Origin: Glandiceps talaboti
Lineage: Eukaryota; Hemichordata; Enteropneusta; Spengelidae
Direction: 5' to 3'
Assembly: GCF_964340395.1 (NCBI RefSeq)
Contig: NC_135556.1
Span: forward strand, 25,881,223-25,945,222
DNA length: 64,000 bases
Shown: positions 29,016 through 40,305 of the stretch, piece after piece
How positions within the stretch are numbered: the stretch's first letter is position 1
Layout: every line of letters begins with the position of its first letter
Notes under the pieces: generated by a model
Told to the model about the DNA's origin: nothing
Database searches by the model: none
What the model saw: only the letters and a program-made list of their open reading frames with translations
Made by a program: the position numbers and the translations under genes

Positions 29016-29425
29016 CTTGCCGTGGTACAATCATTGTACAGGACGTCAAATTCATCGCGGGTCACCAGTTTACACCGATTCACTCCTGGTTGGATCGCCC
29101 CTAAACCACGTAAGATACGAACTTGTTCTACGTTACATACAACAGGTGTGATGTCCAATCGTTTCAGTTTCGTATATACTGTATGCAAACCCCCAACCAA
29201 GTGCTTCAGAAACAAATCAAAGGCTTGCGGCAGGCATATCATCTCTCGGCCCTCGATGGAGAAACTGGCCACTTTTGCCCCGCGATATTCAACCATCTTA
29301 CACTCGTTGTTGGCAGGATCATTGCTAACTGGCGGCGGTGTGCTGTAAGCTGGTTTGTCCAATTTGAACAAAACTTGTGTTGGTGGATTCAAAGACGTGC
29401 TGATACCAGTCCCAGTCAATGCCAT
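29016..29425 (-). CDS. dach: dachshund (DACH/dac) orthologue, coding exon 1 with SKI/SNO/DAC domain
   Basis: This encodes the N-terminal 136 residues, plus two bases of codon 137, of a Dachshund nuclear transcriptional co-regulator. Family members act with Six/Eya factors in eye, limb and neural development, and the N domain (Dachbox-N) binds DNA through a winged-helix-like fold. The sequence shows KPAYSTPPPV at residues 24-33, then the Dachbox-N from about residue 41: ECKMVEYRGAKVASF, the CLPQ motif at 64-67 that marks SKI/SNO/DAC proteins, FDLFLKHLVGGLHTVYTK, and RILRGLGAIQPGVNRCKL. The domain closes with LYNDCTTA. The start is the first in-frame ATG after a TGA at 29489-29491 and has a good context (A at -3, G at +4). 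The exon ends in the donor GCAAG|GTAATG, and in-frame reading past it meets a stop at once. The leader before the domain is about 40 residues, far shorter than in vertebrate DACH1. The identification is from remembered family sequence and is near certain. Confidence 0.97.
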
Positions 29426-29830
29426 GATGTTGGAGATACCTACACAACAAGAAACCAAGTACACACACAAAACGCGAACGGCGTGTTTTCACTCAAAGGT
29501 CATGGACTCTACCATTCTTTTGAAGGGGGGATTCAATTACCGGTGCTACAACTCCTTGTGACGAGCATGATCTTGAACATGTTCATCAAAACATGTAAGC
29601 ATTTTTATGCAAGTATAACTAGACCAAACACCGTAAATATCACTCAAATTATAAACTCATACAAAACTAGAGTAAATTTGCGTGATTTTTTATTAACTTA
29701 AATACAGTGGAAAGGACGCATCACAACCTCCGCTCAGCCCGAACTATTTTTACAATAGGAATAAATCATCCCCTTTTTTCCATCTCTCATTGGATTCGAT
29801 ATTATAATAGATTTTATGGATATTTCTAAT
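29426..29830 (-). promoter_or_regulatory. dachshund 5' UTR and probable proximal promoter
   Basis: This is the sequence directly upstream of the start codon. An in-frame TGA at 29489-29491 bounds the reading frame. A TATA-like TATTTAAG occurs on the minus strand at about 29697-29704, and a CCAAT pentamer on the same strand at 29789-29793. If used, they would place a start site near 29670 and a UTR of about 245 nt. A pyrimidine-rich tract ending in TGTGTAG at about 29440-29450 could be an acceptor for a non-coding upstream exon. The surrounding DNA is CpG-rich. Promoter assignment is inferred, and the exact start site is unknown. Confidence 0.3.
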
Positions 29831-29990
29831 TGCATTTGACTTTCAATAACTAAATAAATCCATTTTCAATTTTCTGCTGGGATTGGTGTACAATATATCC
29901 ACTAATGGTTATTGCTAGAAATGGGGGATTACGCATTCATCCCCTGATTAAAATACGGAGTCTAAAATGGAAAGCTCAATTTAACTGAGA
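29810..29990 (+). repeat. Dispersed repeat, copy A (upstream of dachshund exon 1)
   Basis: This shares with 49170-49359, in the same orientation, CTAATTGCATTTGACTTTCA, CTAAATAAATCCATTTTCAA, TTTTCTGCTG, CACTAATGGTTATT and TTAAAATACGGAG, in the same order with small indels. No terminal inverted repeats or coding sequence were seen. It lies about 400 bp upstream of the start codon, so it falls inside or next to the promoter. Confidence 0.88.
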
Positions 29991-30965
29991 CACTAACGTT
30001 TCAATTTGTTCATATTGTGTGCTGTTATTGTCAGTCACTGTAAAACGTTTCCATAGAGAAAATGAAAAGTCTTTTGTCTTTCGTTTCGTTTATAAAATAC
30101 ATGATTTGGTCCCAGAACCCTTTGTCTATCATGACCCAGAGCTCTTCGTGTTTTCGGCGAAGATTTTTTTTCCAAGCCATAAATTTCTAATAAAGCTTTC
30201 ATAATAAGAACATTTGGCATTTGCAAGATTTCGATCGGAAAACTAATGGAAACGAACGTCCAGTTGGCGCCGCGAATACATTTTCCGCACGCCCGGCCTT
30301 CAAGTGCCTCGGTTGTTAAAATTCACTTTCCGCTTTATGTTATTCTTGTATGCGATAGAAGAGCTCGCCGTATCCACTCTGTCTGCCAATAAGTACCATT
30401 CAAACTTTGTCTAATGAGAAAAACTATCTCAGATTTCACCGAATAGGGCTATTCGATTTTTATTCATCATTTTCAACCTGTGTACTTTACCAATTACAAA
30501 GTCTCCAAAATCCACCAAGCCCGCAGACTCCTAATGTCGCTGCCCGGCTTTCCACAACTCACGGGTCTTAGATCAAATTGATTACCTATGGTAAACTTCA
30601 GCACGGGTTATTTGAAATTAAAACGTATTTGCAATTTTCTGTCTTACTCTTGAAAACCCAAATCAGCGAAACTCAAGAGCTGTACATAACAGTAGCTTTA
30701 CATTTCCATTTTGATTCGCTTACATGCCTTTTGACCAATTGCGCTTTAGTCAGAAGAAATAACTATTTATTTAAAATTCCATGTTCATTAGAAATAACAA
30801 TGCAGTACTGACACTATAATAAACAGTGATAAATTGCTCTGTATTGATATATAAAACTTAAATCGTCGATGGTCGGGATATACTTTCCGCCTTGTCTACT
30901 TGACTGTGGTTAATTTCATTTCCATTAATACATAAACTCTGTTCCGAATAATGCATATGAGATAT

Positions 30966-31073
30966 GGGGGAGGAGGGAGGGAGGGAGTGAGTTTTTGAGA
31001 GAGTCGGTGAGTGAGTGAGTGAGTGAGTGAGTGAGTGAGTGAGTGAGTGAGTGAGTGAGTGAGACAGACAGAC

Positions 31074-31140
<67 letters not shown>
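30966..31140. repeat. Compound microsatellite (GGGA)n-(GTGA)n-(GACA)n
   Basis: A short GGGA tract at 30966-30986 leads into about 14 GTGA units (31006-31061), then about 19 GACA units to 31140. It lies about 1.5 kb upstream of dachshund exon 1 and is the long tetranucleotide array closest to the gene. Confidence 0.97.
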
Positions 31141-31141
<1 letters not shown>

Positions 31142-32425
31142 TGAAGGAGACAGAGAATTTGACATAAAATATATGTCCTAGTGCAACATTTGTTTTAAGC
31201 GTTTAGTTATATCTTATCATTTTGAATTTGAACTGTTCAGTATACAGCATAGCTTAAGGATTAATAGGGACGCTGTTTGATTTTAGAATCCGATTTTGAA
31301 GATAAAAACTTTTCAGTAATCCAGTAGACGCACACACACATACACACACCGATAAGGAATGATTTCTAAACGTTGACGAATATGAAAATTCATCGCTATT
31401 TCATTTGCCGATTTCGTATTAAAAGTCTTGTATACATCGCGTGCAAGATTGTCATATTATTTCGCAACCTTTTTATTTCTCAGCTTCCATTTCGAATTAC
31501 TTTCGTTGACGTGGTCGACATGACGGCGCTGGAAACGGAAATCAAACTGCTGCGAGCCGTGAAATGCACTTCATTTCAGCGTTGAAAATAGTCCCTTGGT
31601 ATATATTAATAAGAGGGGATCTAGAAACGAAAGTACAGCCACCAATATGTACATCTATATGATATTCAACACAGTTGTTCAATTTCACACGCGAAATCTA
31701 CTAAACCTTGCGTGAGAACCTGGAGAAGTAAAATTAAAACTCTTTATTAAATTTAGTGGCATCGGCTCAGCTGAGCATAGAAAACTCGTGTCATGTGATC
31801 AAATTTATGGTGAAAGGTAAAGAATTGAAAATCTGGAGATAATACGTTTTACTATATTAATAATAGATACATGAAGCTTTTCACATTCGTTTCTTTGCTG
31901 TGAAATTACACGTAATTCGTCTGTGTGATATGAACATATCAGACAGACAAGACTACATGAACATAAACCATACATTACAGACTGTTCAAGCATTTGTAGT
32001 GTTTCAAATTCGGTTGATCATAGTTACAAGTGATTATATGAATCAGATATGTGTAGTCGTTATCATAATGTTTGACCAGGGTCTAATCACTCACGTTGGC
32101 ACAAACTGACTTCTAAACCCGACAAAGTTAAGTAACGGGATGCGCTCCGGACGAGGTATTGAATAATTGAACAGAGTGTTGCAAACAGTATTTGTATCCA
32201 TAGTACACAACTGTCATTTGTAGAAATTGTACACCCCACTGCAAATACGCTTCAAGTTCAATGTTGTAAACCTGGTCCAAGCAAATTAATTCATACCTAT
32301 CATTTAGGTGTAGATAAAAGAGTTCAATTCTGACAAAGCACCCCAGTCGTCTACGCAAACAGAATGCTAACAACCCATCCGTTATATTGTCCGAGAGGCC
32401 GGAGGTGTTGACTGAGGAGTGCTGG

Positions 32426-32443
32426 CTACAGCGCCACCTGTCG
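32426..32443 (-). promoter_or_regulatory. CTCF-like site
   Basis: The minus strand reads GCGACAGGTGGCGCTGTAG. It contains AGGTGGCGCT, the core reported for insect CTCF, and fits the vertebrate core CAG(G/A)(G/T)GGC(G/A)(C/G). It lies 3 kb upstream of dachshund, inside the CpG-rich domain. This is motif evidence only. Confidence 0.35.
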
Positions 32444-34004
32444 CCCCGAATCGTTTAACCTGATCATTATTCTGTTTAATTGGTATTCTCGATACATAAC
32501 TCAATAATTTCGCGACGTGTCACCTAGCTCTGTTTTGTTTGATAAATGTTAGTATTTAGATACATGGCAATGACTTTCATCACACGATCAAATTTTGAAT
32601 ATGTCAGATTTAGATTTTTTATATTCGGAAGTGTTTTGACGGAATGGCGAGGCAAAAACTTAAATCTAAATTTTCAACTCAATAACTGTTGAATAATTTG
32701 GAGGTATGTAACCTTCCACCGTGTCATTACCTCAACTCGTCTTCACACATGGCGACTTAATGACACCACAATTTGATTGACAAAAAATATGTTATATTAC
32801 AGAGTCTATTTCCAAACAACACTGTCTGTTGCATTCATTAACATAGATAATAACACGACAATTCTCTGAAGAAAAAAACGCGTACGTGTTCTATTTGTAA
32901 TTTTGACCAACGTTTCGAACTGTTCTGACATTTAATTGACGGCGGTAAACACAACTGTTATTACAACGAATCAATTGAATACTAGGAAAAATTAGAAATC
33001 CCATCGTCATATATTTCGTGTCTCCTTTTTACACACATATTAGTGTGTTTAATGTATTGACGCATTTTCTATTGCTGTCAAAACTTAAAATATTTTTTTC
33101 TTATTCCGGTGCTGGTTGGGTTTCATTTGATTCAACAATAACATCGAACTTGTCACGTCAAAGTAATTGTGATTCTTTTGCGAGAGTATGCACGCGATGG
33201 GGAGATGGGAAAATGCCGTTTTCAATAAATCATCGGCTTTTACTGCTTCTCTATTGATGTAGATTTAGTTTGATATAATTAACAGTTTTCGATGTGATAA
33301 TAAATGGTTGCTTTTTGGATTTAATAATGTCTTGCGTGTGAAACGTTTCTGTTATTCATAGCGTTCCACCCATCGCATCACAGAGTCTGAAATGTAGCAC
33401 GATATTTCTGCTTGTAATAGTAAATCTCAACGCTTGACAACGTTGCGTCATTACATAGGGAGCAAATTATATATAGTCATACACGCTATCAAAGTTGGTG
33501 TTTAATATTATGATTAAATGTGCACAATTCTCTGCCTGTTCTTGTTTTGTTACACATAATGTTAAAATATTAGGACCCATTAGTTCGGATAATTGTATAT
33601 TTCTGTTGGGATTGATTCGAACACACGTGAACATAGAGTCACACATAACACCATCAGTTACATACTTATATAGGAGTGATAAAAACTAATTGCAGGACAG
33701 AGGATATATTTCTTGTTTAGGAAAGAGTCATGACATTCCAAGATAATGATTTATTTGAATTATTATTAGAGTTTAAAAGTAAAGATAACGTGAAGAACAA
33801 AGTATTCACTTTTGATTTGGCATTAGCCCCCTCCCCTGACATTATAGTTTTCTTATTTACGTTTGCCCCTCCCCAGGTAAAAACAATATTTTTCGTTTAT
33901 TGTACTGATTATAAGTATAATACAAGAAAAATGGTTTCAAACAAAGTAATCGTTAGTAACTATGTAGTTTAGCTTATACACTATAACATATGATAAAGAC
34001 ATTG

Positions 34005-34180
<176 letters not shown>

Positions 34181-35382
34181 CTGAAGGGGTACTAGACAGG
34201 GGAGGGGGTAATGGACGAGCAACTATCGTCAGTAAATGTAAACTATTTTGTAATGTCAATTTCATAACTAGAGAAATAGGATCAGTCAAACGAGATAGAA
34301 GATTCCTTCAATAAGTGACAACGAGATTCATTCAATAAGTGACACGTTCATAAAATGACAAATGGAAGAGTCTGCAGCTCTGATAAAATATATATTTACA
34401 CTCTTCGGATCACTTTTATCGACTTACGTTTGAAAAAGTAAATTGAGCTATGACAGGTCATGAAAGGTCAACAATATATTTTAATATATTTCCAGATAGT
34501 ATTTGTACTCGTTCCTCCAATCCATCAATGTGTAACATAGTAAAGAAAAAAATACATTAGTTATCAACTAAGGATGTGTTTGCACACTGTCTTCATGTGA
34601 GTTATATTGCTTCAAACTTAATAATTTAGAAATTAAAACTGACGGAGTAAATATTTTTCTCAGGATATTAAAAAAACATTATTATCATGAAAGATGTGAC
34701 ACTGATATGATATAAATATTAGAGTGTTTAGAATTTTGTAGTTTAATATTTCATCATCCTTTTATGATATCACAATACACAGGAATGATGTTAAATGGAA
34801 GCAATACAATTTACATGTGCTTTGTGTCATTCTTTTGGGAATATCACTTCTTTTTTTTACATAAAAATGTTTTAAATTAAGACGATAACACTGAATTATT
34901 TTAGAATACACTCTCCATAAAACCACCATACCAATGTGGTAACTTTAGGACACACTCTCCTAAAGTGAAAATTTTTTTCTACTTTCTTTTTTTCTGCGAT
35001 TTGAAAACACTCTAGCTCTTTGAAGGACCTCTTGAAATATGAAGTATTAAGTTGGTCAGAATGATATTCACTTTCGGAATTTCATCGGATTAATTTTTAA
35101 GAAGGCGAATTTAGACGTGGTGTTCATATTGACAGAAAGCAAGTATTTGTTATTTTTTTATAAATGATCAACAAGTAACTTTTTAAAAGAAAATACCCCA
35201 ATGCTTTTTTCTCTCCAATTTAAAAGCACAATTTTTGAATGGTAGCATATAAATAAAGACTTGTTGTTCACTCTTTGGTATGAGAATGATATATGTACAC
35301 ACACTGCTTATCCAAGGATACTCACAGGACTTCACATACATGTACATACATACATACTGAGATTGTCAAGTCATCTTTTTGT

Positions 35383-35635
35383 CATCCATCCATCCATCCA
35401 TCCATCCACTCATCCACCCACCCACCCAATCATCCACCCACCCACCCACCCACCCATCCATCCATCCATCCATCCATCCACCATTTATCCATCCATCCAT
35501 CCACTCACCCACCCACCCAATTACCCATCCATCCATTCATCCATCCATCCATCCATCCATCCATCCATCCTATCTGTCCGCCCGCCCGCCCGCCCGCCCG
35601 TCCGCCCGCCCGCCCGCCCGCCCGCCCGTCTGTCC

Positions 35636-35709
<74 letters not shown>

Positions 35710-35710
35710 T
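35383..35710. repeat. Compound microsatellite (CATC/CACC)n-(CGCC)n-(TGTC)n
   Basis: Interleaved CATC and CACC blocks run to 35570. They are followed by a GC-only CGCC block (35579-35628) and then about 20 TGTC units. The plus strand is almost purely pyrimidine apart from one base per unit. His/Pro/Ser, Ala/Arg/Pro and Cys/Leu/Ser/Val open frames here are artefacts. Confidence 0.97.
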
Positions 35711-36471
35711 TACCAGTCCATTTTTCTCTTTCCATTTTTTGTAGATAGTTCCCTAATTGTATATCTGCAAACAGATTTATTCAAATGAACGTTTGTGTTT
35801 AGTTGATAATCTAAACACAGAAGAGGACTTGATATTTAAATGGATAGATTTTAAACGGCAGTGGCATGGTAATTATCACTTGCTTGTGTTTTTAGTATGT
35901 CCTTCAATTCCAAAGTTTATATACAAGGACAATGCTACACTTTTTGAGTCTGTTTGTTCGAACTCTGTCAGTGAAAGGATGTCTTAGTGAAGAAAATCGA
36001 TCTCAGACATTCATTTGTAAGATTCTCAGACGGTAATTTCTATTTCCCTTGAGAGTTACTTCGACCTCATTGTTTTCATTATCCCATGTGAAGATCAAGA
36101 TATCTCCCCTTCGAGCTCCACAGATCTTAATCGCCTCTTTGAGACGCATCGTTAATAGAAGGTGTCAATTTCTAATATGTAAGGATCCTGATGTGTGTTT
36201 CTGATTACAATGAAACTGACTCGGAAGGGAAGGACTCTTAAGGGAGATGTCTTTTCGTTCCCAAGGTGCGATGGCCATCTGCTGAAGGAAAGAACAAGGA
36301 AACGACAGTAAACGCAGAACGAAGATACAATTTGTTGAAATAAATCTATTAAAGGAAAAGAAACACCTTTAGGAAAACTCGATCTCTCAGAAGTAAATCA
36401 TCTACATTAAATACTGTAATATTTGTTAAAATAAAAATGAAAGCTATATAAGTATAAATCACTGCCATTGT

Positions 36472-37570
36472 CTGGCTTGACAAATATCTCACTAACATTG
36501 CTACATTTTATCATCTGCCTTGACAAATATCTCACTAACATTACTACATTTTATCGTCTGCCGTGACAAATATCTCACTAACATTGCTACATTTTATCGT
36601 CTGCCTTGACAGATATCTCACTAACATTGCTACATTTTATCGTCTGCCTTGACAGATATCTCACTAACATTGCTACATTTTATCGTCTGCCATGACAGAT
36701 ATCTCACTAACATTGCTACATTTTATCATCTGCCATGACAAATATCTCACTAACATTGCTACATTTTATCGTCTGCCTTGACAAATATCTCACTAACATT
36801 GCTACATCTTATCGTCTGCCTTGACAAATATCTCACTAACATTGCTACATTTTATCATCTGCCTTGACAAATATCTCACTAACATTGCTACATCTTATCA
36901 TCTGCCTTGACAAATATCTCACTAACATTGCTACATTTTATCATCTGCCTTGACAAATATCTCACTAACATTGCTACATTTTATCGTCTGCCTTGACAAA
37001 TATCTCACTAACATTGCTACATTTTATCATCTGCCTTGACAAATATCTCACTAACATTGCTACATTTTATCGTCTGCCTTGACAAATATCTCACTAACAT
37101 TGCTACATCTTATCGTCTGCCTTGACAAATATCTCACTAACATTGCTACATTTTATCATCTGCCTTGACAAATATCTCACTAACATTGCTACATCTTATC
37201 ATCTGCCTTGACAAATATCTCACTAACATTGCTACATTTTATCGTCTGCCGTGACAAATATCTCACTAACATTGCTACATTTTATCGTCTGCCTTGACAA
37301 ATATCTCACTAACATTGCTACATTTTATCATCTGCCTTGACAAATATCTCACTAACATTGCTACATTTTATCGTCTGCCGTGACAACTATCTCACTAATA
37401 TTGTTACATTTTATCATCTGCCTTGACAAATATCTCACTAACATTGCTACATTTTATCGTCTGGCTTGACAACTATCTCACTAATATTGTTACATTTTAT
37501 CGTCTGTCTCGACAGATATATTGTTACATTTTATTGCCTGTTTCGACAAACATTGCTACATCTTATTGTC
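36472..37570. repeat. 43-bp satellite array, about 25 copies
   Basis: The unit is exactly 43 bp from 36477 to about 37500, with core TGACAAATATCTCACTAACA then TTGCTACATTTTATC(A/G)TCTGCC. Units differ at a few fixed sites: TGCCT/TGCCG/TGCCA, ACAAAT/ACAGAT/ACAACT, ACATT/ACATC and ATCA/ATCG. The first 23 units keep the exact period. The last two or three are truncated and diverged (37505-37570), as expected at an array edge. Units abut with no unique spacers, so this is not CRISPR-like. Confidence 0.97.
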
Positions 37571-38216
37571 TAACGCAACAAAAACAAATGATTTTGCTAA
37601 AATAATGGCAGCTCACGCAAAGAACCTGTACAAATATAGGTAAGATTTGCGTCACACCAGACGATCAAAAGATGCAATGTTAGGAAGATTTTTGGTGAGT
37701 CAGCTTCCTTTGTATATGATGTCACTCAAATGTAGTTGGTGTATGAATGCATTATCTGAAGAAGTACTGGATGTTGGAGTAGTTGTGAAATTTGAATAAT
37801 CTGAACAATTCTCAAAGGTTTTTGGGTGATTGAAAAAAGGATTGCATTTGAAAACTACCTCCACATGGAAAACCTATTTTATATCAGTTCTCCAAAGAAC
37901 ATGATATTTGAATATTTGCCAAACTGAAGTTTAACACTGTAGAAAGTCAAGCAACTTTAAATCGTAACATTCTTTGTCCTTTTAACAATTTTATTCTTGG
38001 TACGAAAAACTTATTTTATTGTTTTGGGTTCAGAAAAAGTGTATAATAGTAATAGTTTGTACATGATAAGATAACGCTCCACAAATTTGTTATTTGAGTG
38101 CAATAAAAACATTTCCTCTCAAGAGACTTGATACAATTTGTTAATGTTAACCAAATATTCATGAACTTGTACATACATTCATGACCCCTGAAAGTGATAT
38201 TGATGAGCATGTCTTA

Positions 38217-38247
38217 GTTGCCATGACAACTAAGTTGCCATGCCAAC
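38217..38247. promoter_or_regulatory. Pair of RFX-type X-box motifs
   Basis: GTTGCCATGACAAC (38217-38230) and GTTGCCATGCCAAC (38234-38247) both fit the RFX consensus GTNRCC-N-RGYAAC closely and lie 17 bp apart on the same face. The first is also the core of the inverted repeat CTTAGTTG...CAACTAAG. They lie 8.8 kb upstream of dachshund. Function is inferred from the motif only. Confidence 0.45.
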
Positions 38248-39560
38248 CACTCCCATGACCAGGTGTAGAACTTGGCCTTCGTTCACTAATAAGAAGCAAT
38301 TATTCACCTTTCTATTGATGACTTAATTTTTATTGGTATGATAAACAATTTGGTGACTTGTAGCGTTCTGTCCACGCGACAAACAAGGTACGGAGTCCCA
38401 GAGGCGACATATTTTACTGCAAATTAACTTGAACTGCAGAGAGTTTTCTGTTCTAAAAACATGAATATTTTGTCATCAATGTTCGTACGTGATGCCGATG
38501 GCCCCGCTAAGATTGATCGACTGTTATGAGTAAATTGAGAAATTTCTTTTACCGCAGCGAAATCACACAATAATTTATATTAATGGCAAACTGTTACATA
38601 CATTTAAGACGCTAATAACATGGTTGATTTACCCTACCTGTATTATTCAGACTAAAATTCATCTTCATATTTCTTTAGGTCCTGAAGCAAAGATTTAGTT
38701 CTAATATCATCGTCCAAGAAAACAATTAGATATTAATGTTGAAATAAAGCACCAAGTGATATTTTATGCAGTCAATTGTGTGGTGAAATCCATCAAATAA
38801 ATGGAATCGACAAAATAGTTAGCTTAGACTTGAGGGCTGATACAATCCTGCCAGCTTTCTTTTAGATACGGGATCGCTGAGGCTGGACGCACACTCGTCT
38901 CAAGAACAGGGATGTCGTGGAATAAAGTATAACTTGGAGCGACATTCTCAGAGACACGTAGTTCACACAATTACACGAATCGGAAAATGTCGAGGACGCG
39001 ATTATAGGTCGTAAACACACAAAGAATGCTGCCTCAAATCAGAGATTCATGAATTAGGCTATTACAACATAAAGACGAGCCAGTTTTGCCTCTATTATTA
39101 ACACACAAACATGGCTTCTTGTAGGAATTTCCACAACAGAAACAATAAAAGAATTGAACCTCTGAAAACCACTGTGTTCATGTATCTACAAACAACATAT
39201 AGACGCCATAATATTGTTTCTAAATTACAAAATATGATATGACGAATTACTTTAAAGTGGTCGTGTCGATGAGAAGTGGGTGTTTATTTGATAAGTTTAG
39301 TATGTTTGCTACTTGAAAAACAACAATGTAAAACAACATAGAACAAGTCCGTGTTGTGACTTTCTAAATTCCAAAAACAGGCTGGTTGTTATTGTACGTA
39401 CAGGAAGTGATTTGTAAACAAATTGAGTAAAACACAAGTAATTAATGGCAATAACAAGTAAAGACAAGTAATCAAACATTTTACATATGGAGACGTTTCA
39501 ATATAGGGAACTGACAGTATGTGCGTAGACTGGATTTGATGAAGTGAGTACTTGTTTGCA

Positions 39561-39657
39561 CATTTATTTACAAATAACTTCATTCTTTTACGTACACAAT
39601 AACACACATTTATTTATCAATAACTTCCTTCTTTTACGCATACAATAACACACATTT
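39561..39657. repeat. 46-bp tandem duplication
   Basis: CATTTATTTACAAATAACTT at 39561 recurs at 39607 as CATTTATTTATCAATAACTT. Both copies continue through TCTTTTACG and ACAATAACACA. Confidence 0.9.
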
Positions 39658-40210
39658 TTTGCAATCAGTGAGTTAAAATACATAATTATAACTCGGTATT
39701 TGTTCTTTCATAAGATTATTTCAAGTTGAAAAAACAGTTTTATTTAGGAAACATCAAAATAAATTCTCATTTCTCATCAATTGGCCACTGTTGGGCTGCT
39801 CATGTTACGTTTAATCCAATCACAGCTCAGGGAAAGACAAAATATGGATTTTAACCCAACTTCTCTCTCTAAACCCATTACTGCTTGATATGTTCGAAGT
39901 AAAATGGGAGCAAGAATATTTGTTCAAATCAGTTTCAATGTTATTTTAGTACTTTTAAAACATCACAGATTACTATATCATTATAAATTAGTATACTATG
40001 TGGCTTTTAGGGATTGTGAAATTGAAGGCAATTGGAGTGAATTATCTGATTTCTATACTAATGATCAGTTTTCGATTGATAACATGTTTGCAGATCTTCA
40101 AGCTATATATCATTTTAAAACCGTCCTTGCCCTAACGAACTAATAAACACAAACAAACCAAGAACAGACATAAGCAAACAGTGATTGTAGCAACAGAGAA
40201 GACAGAATAC

Positions 40211-40305
40211 AGAGACTGGTAGCTATGGAGATGACTGATGCAGAGACTGGTAGCCATGGAGATGACAAGATGAAGAGACTAGTAATCAAAGAGAACTCGA
40301 GATGC
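40211..40305. repeat. 31-bp tandem repeat, two good copies and one decayed
   Basis: AGAGACTGGTAG(C)(T/C)ATGGAGATGA occurs at 40211 and 40242. A weaker AGAGACTAGTAATCAAAGAG follows near 40275. Each good copy carries an RFX-like GTAGCYATGGAGATGAC. Confidence 0.75.

Larger units (their letters stand above)
27300..33500. other. CpG-rich domain around dachshund exon 1
   Basis: By direct count, 28021-28980 contains 43 CpG dinucleotides. Equal-length pieces hold 5 at 22021-22980, about 17 at 40021-40980 and about 28 at 33001-33960. The rise begins between 27.3 and 27.6 kb and fades beyond about 33.5 kb. This fits a promoter-centred region kept free of germline CpG methylation, with a depleted (methylated) gene body to the left. 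The edges are estimated by eye. Confidence 0.7.

Noticed and set aside
29426-29470. Extension of dachshund exon 1 by 15 residues from a TTG
   Set aside because: The upstream codon is TTG, not ATG. The first in-frame ATG is at 29425, with good context.
29123-29701. 192-residue plus-strand open frame
   Set aside because: It is antisense to dachshund exon 1, whose conserved protein is unmistakable. No family match was seen in the plus frame.
31373-31585. Possible short exon encoding DMTALETEIKLLRAVK after an acceptor-like TTTTTATTTCTCAG (31468-31481)
   Set aside because: The piece is GC-richer and looks codon-like, but I recognise no family and found no partner exon. It was left out as unsupported, though RNA-seq could settle it.
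36472-37570. Regular 43-bp repeats resembling a CRISPR array
   Set aside because: Units abut without unique spacers, and the context is animal nuclear DNA. It is a tandem satellite.
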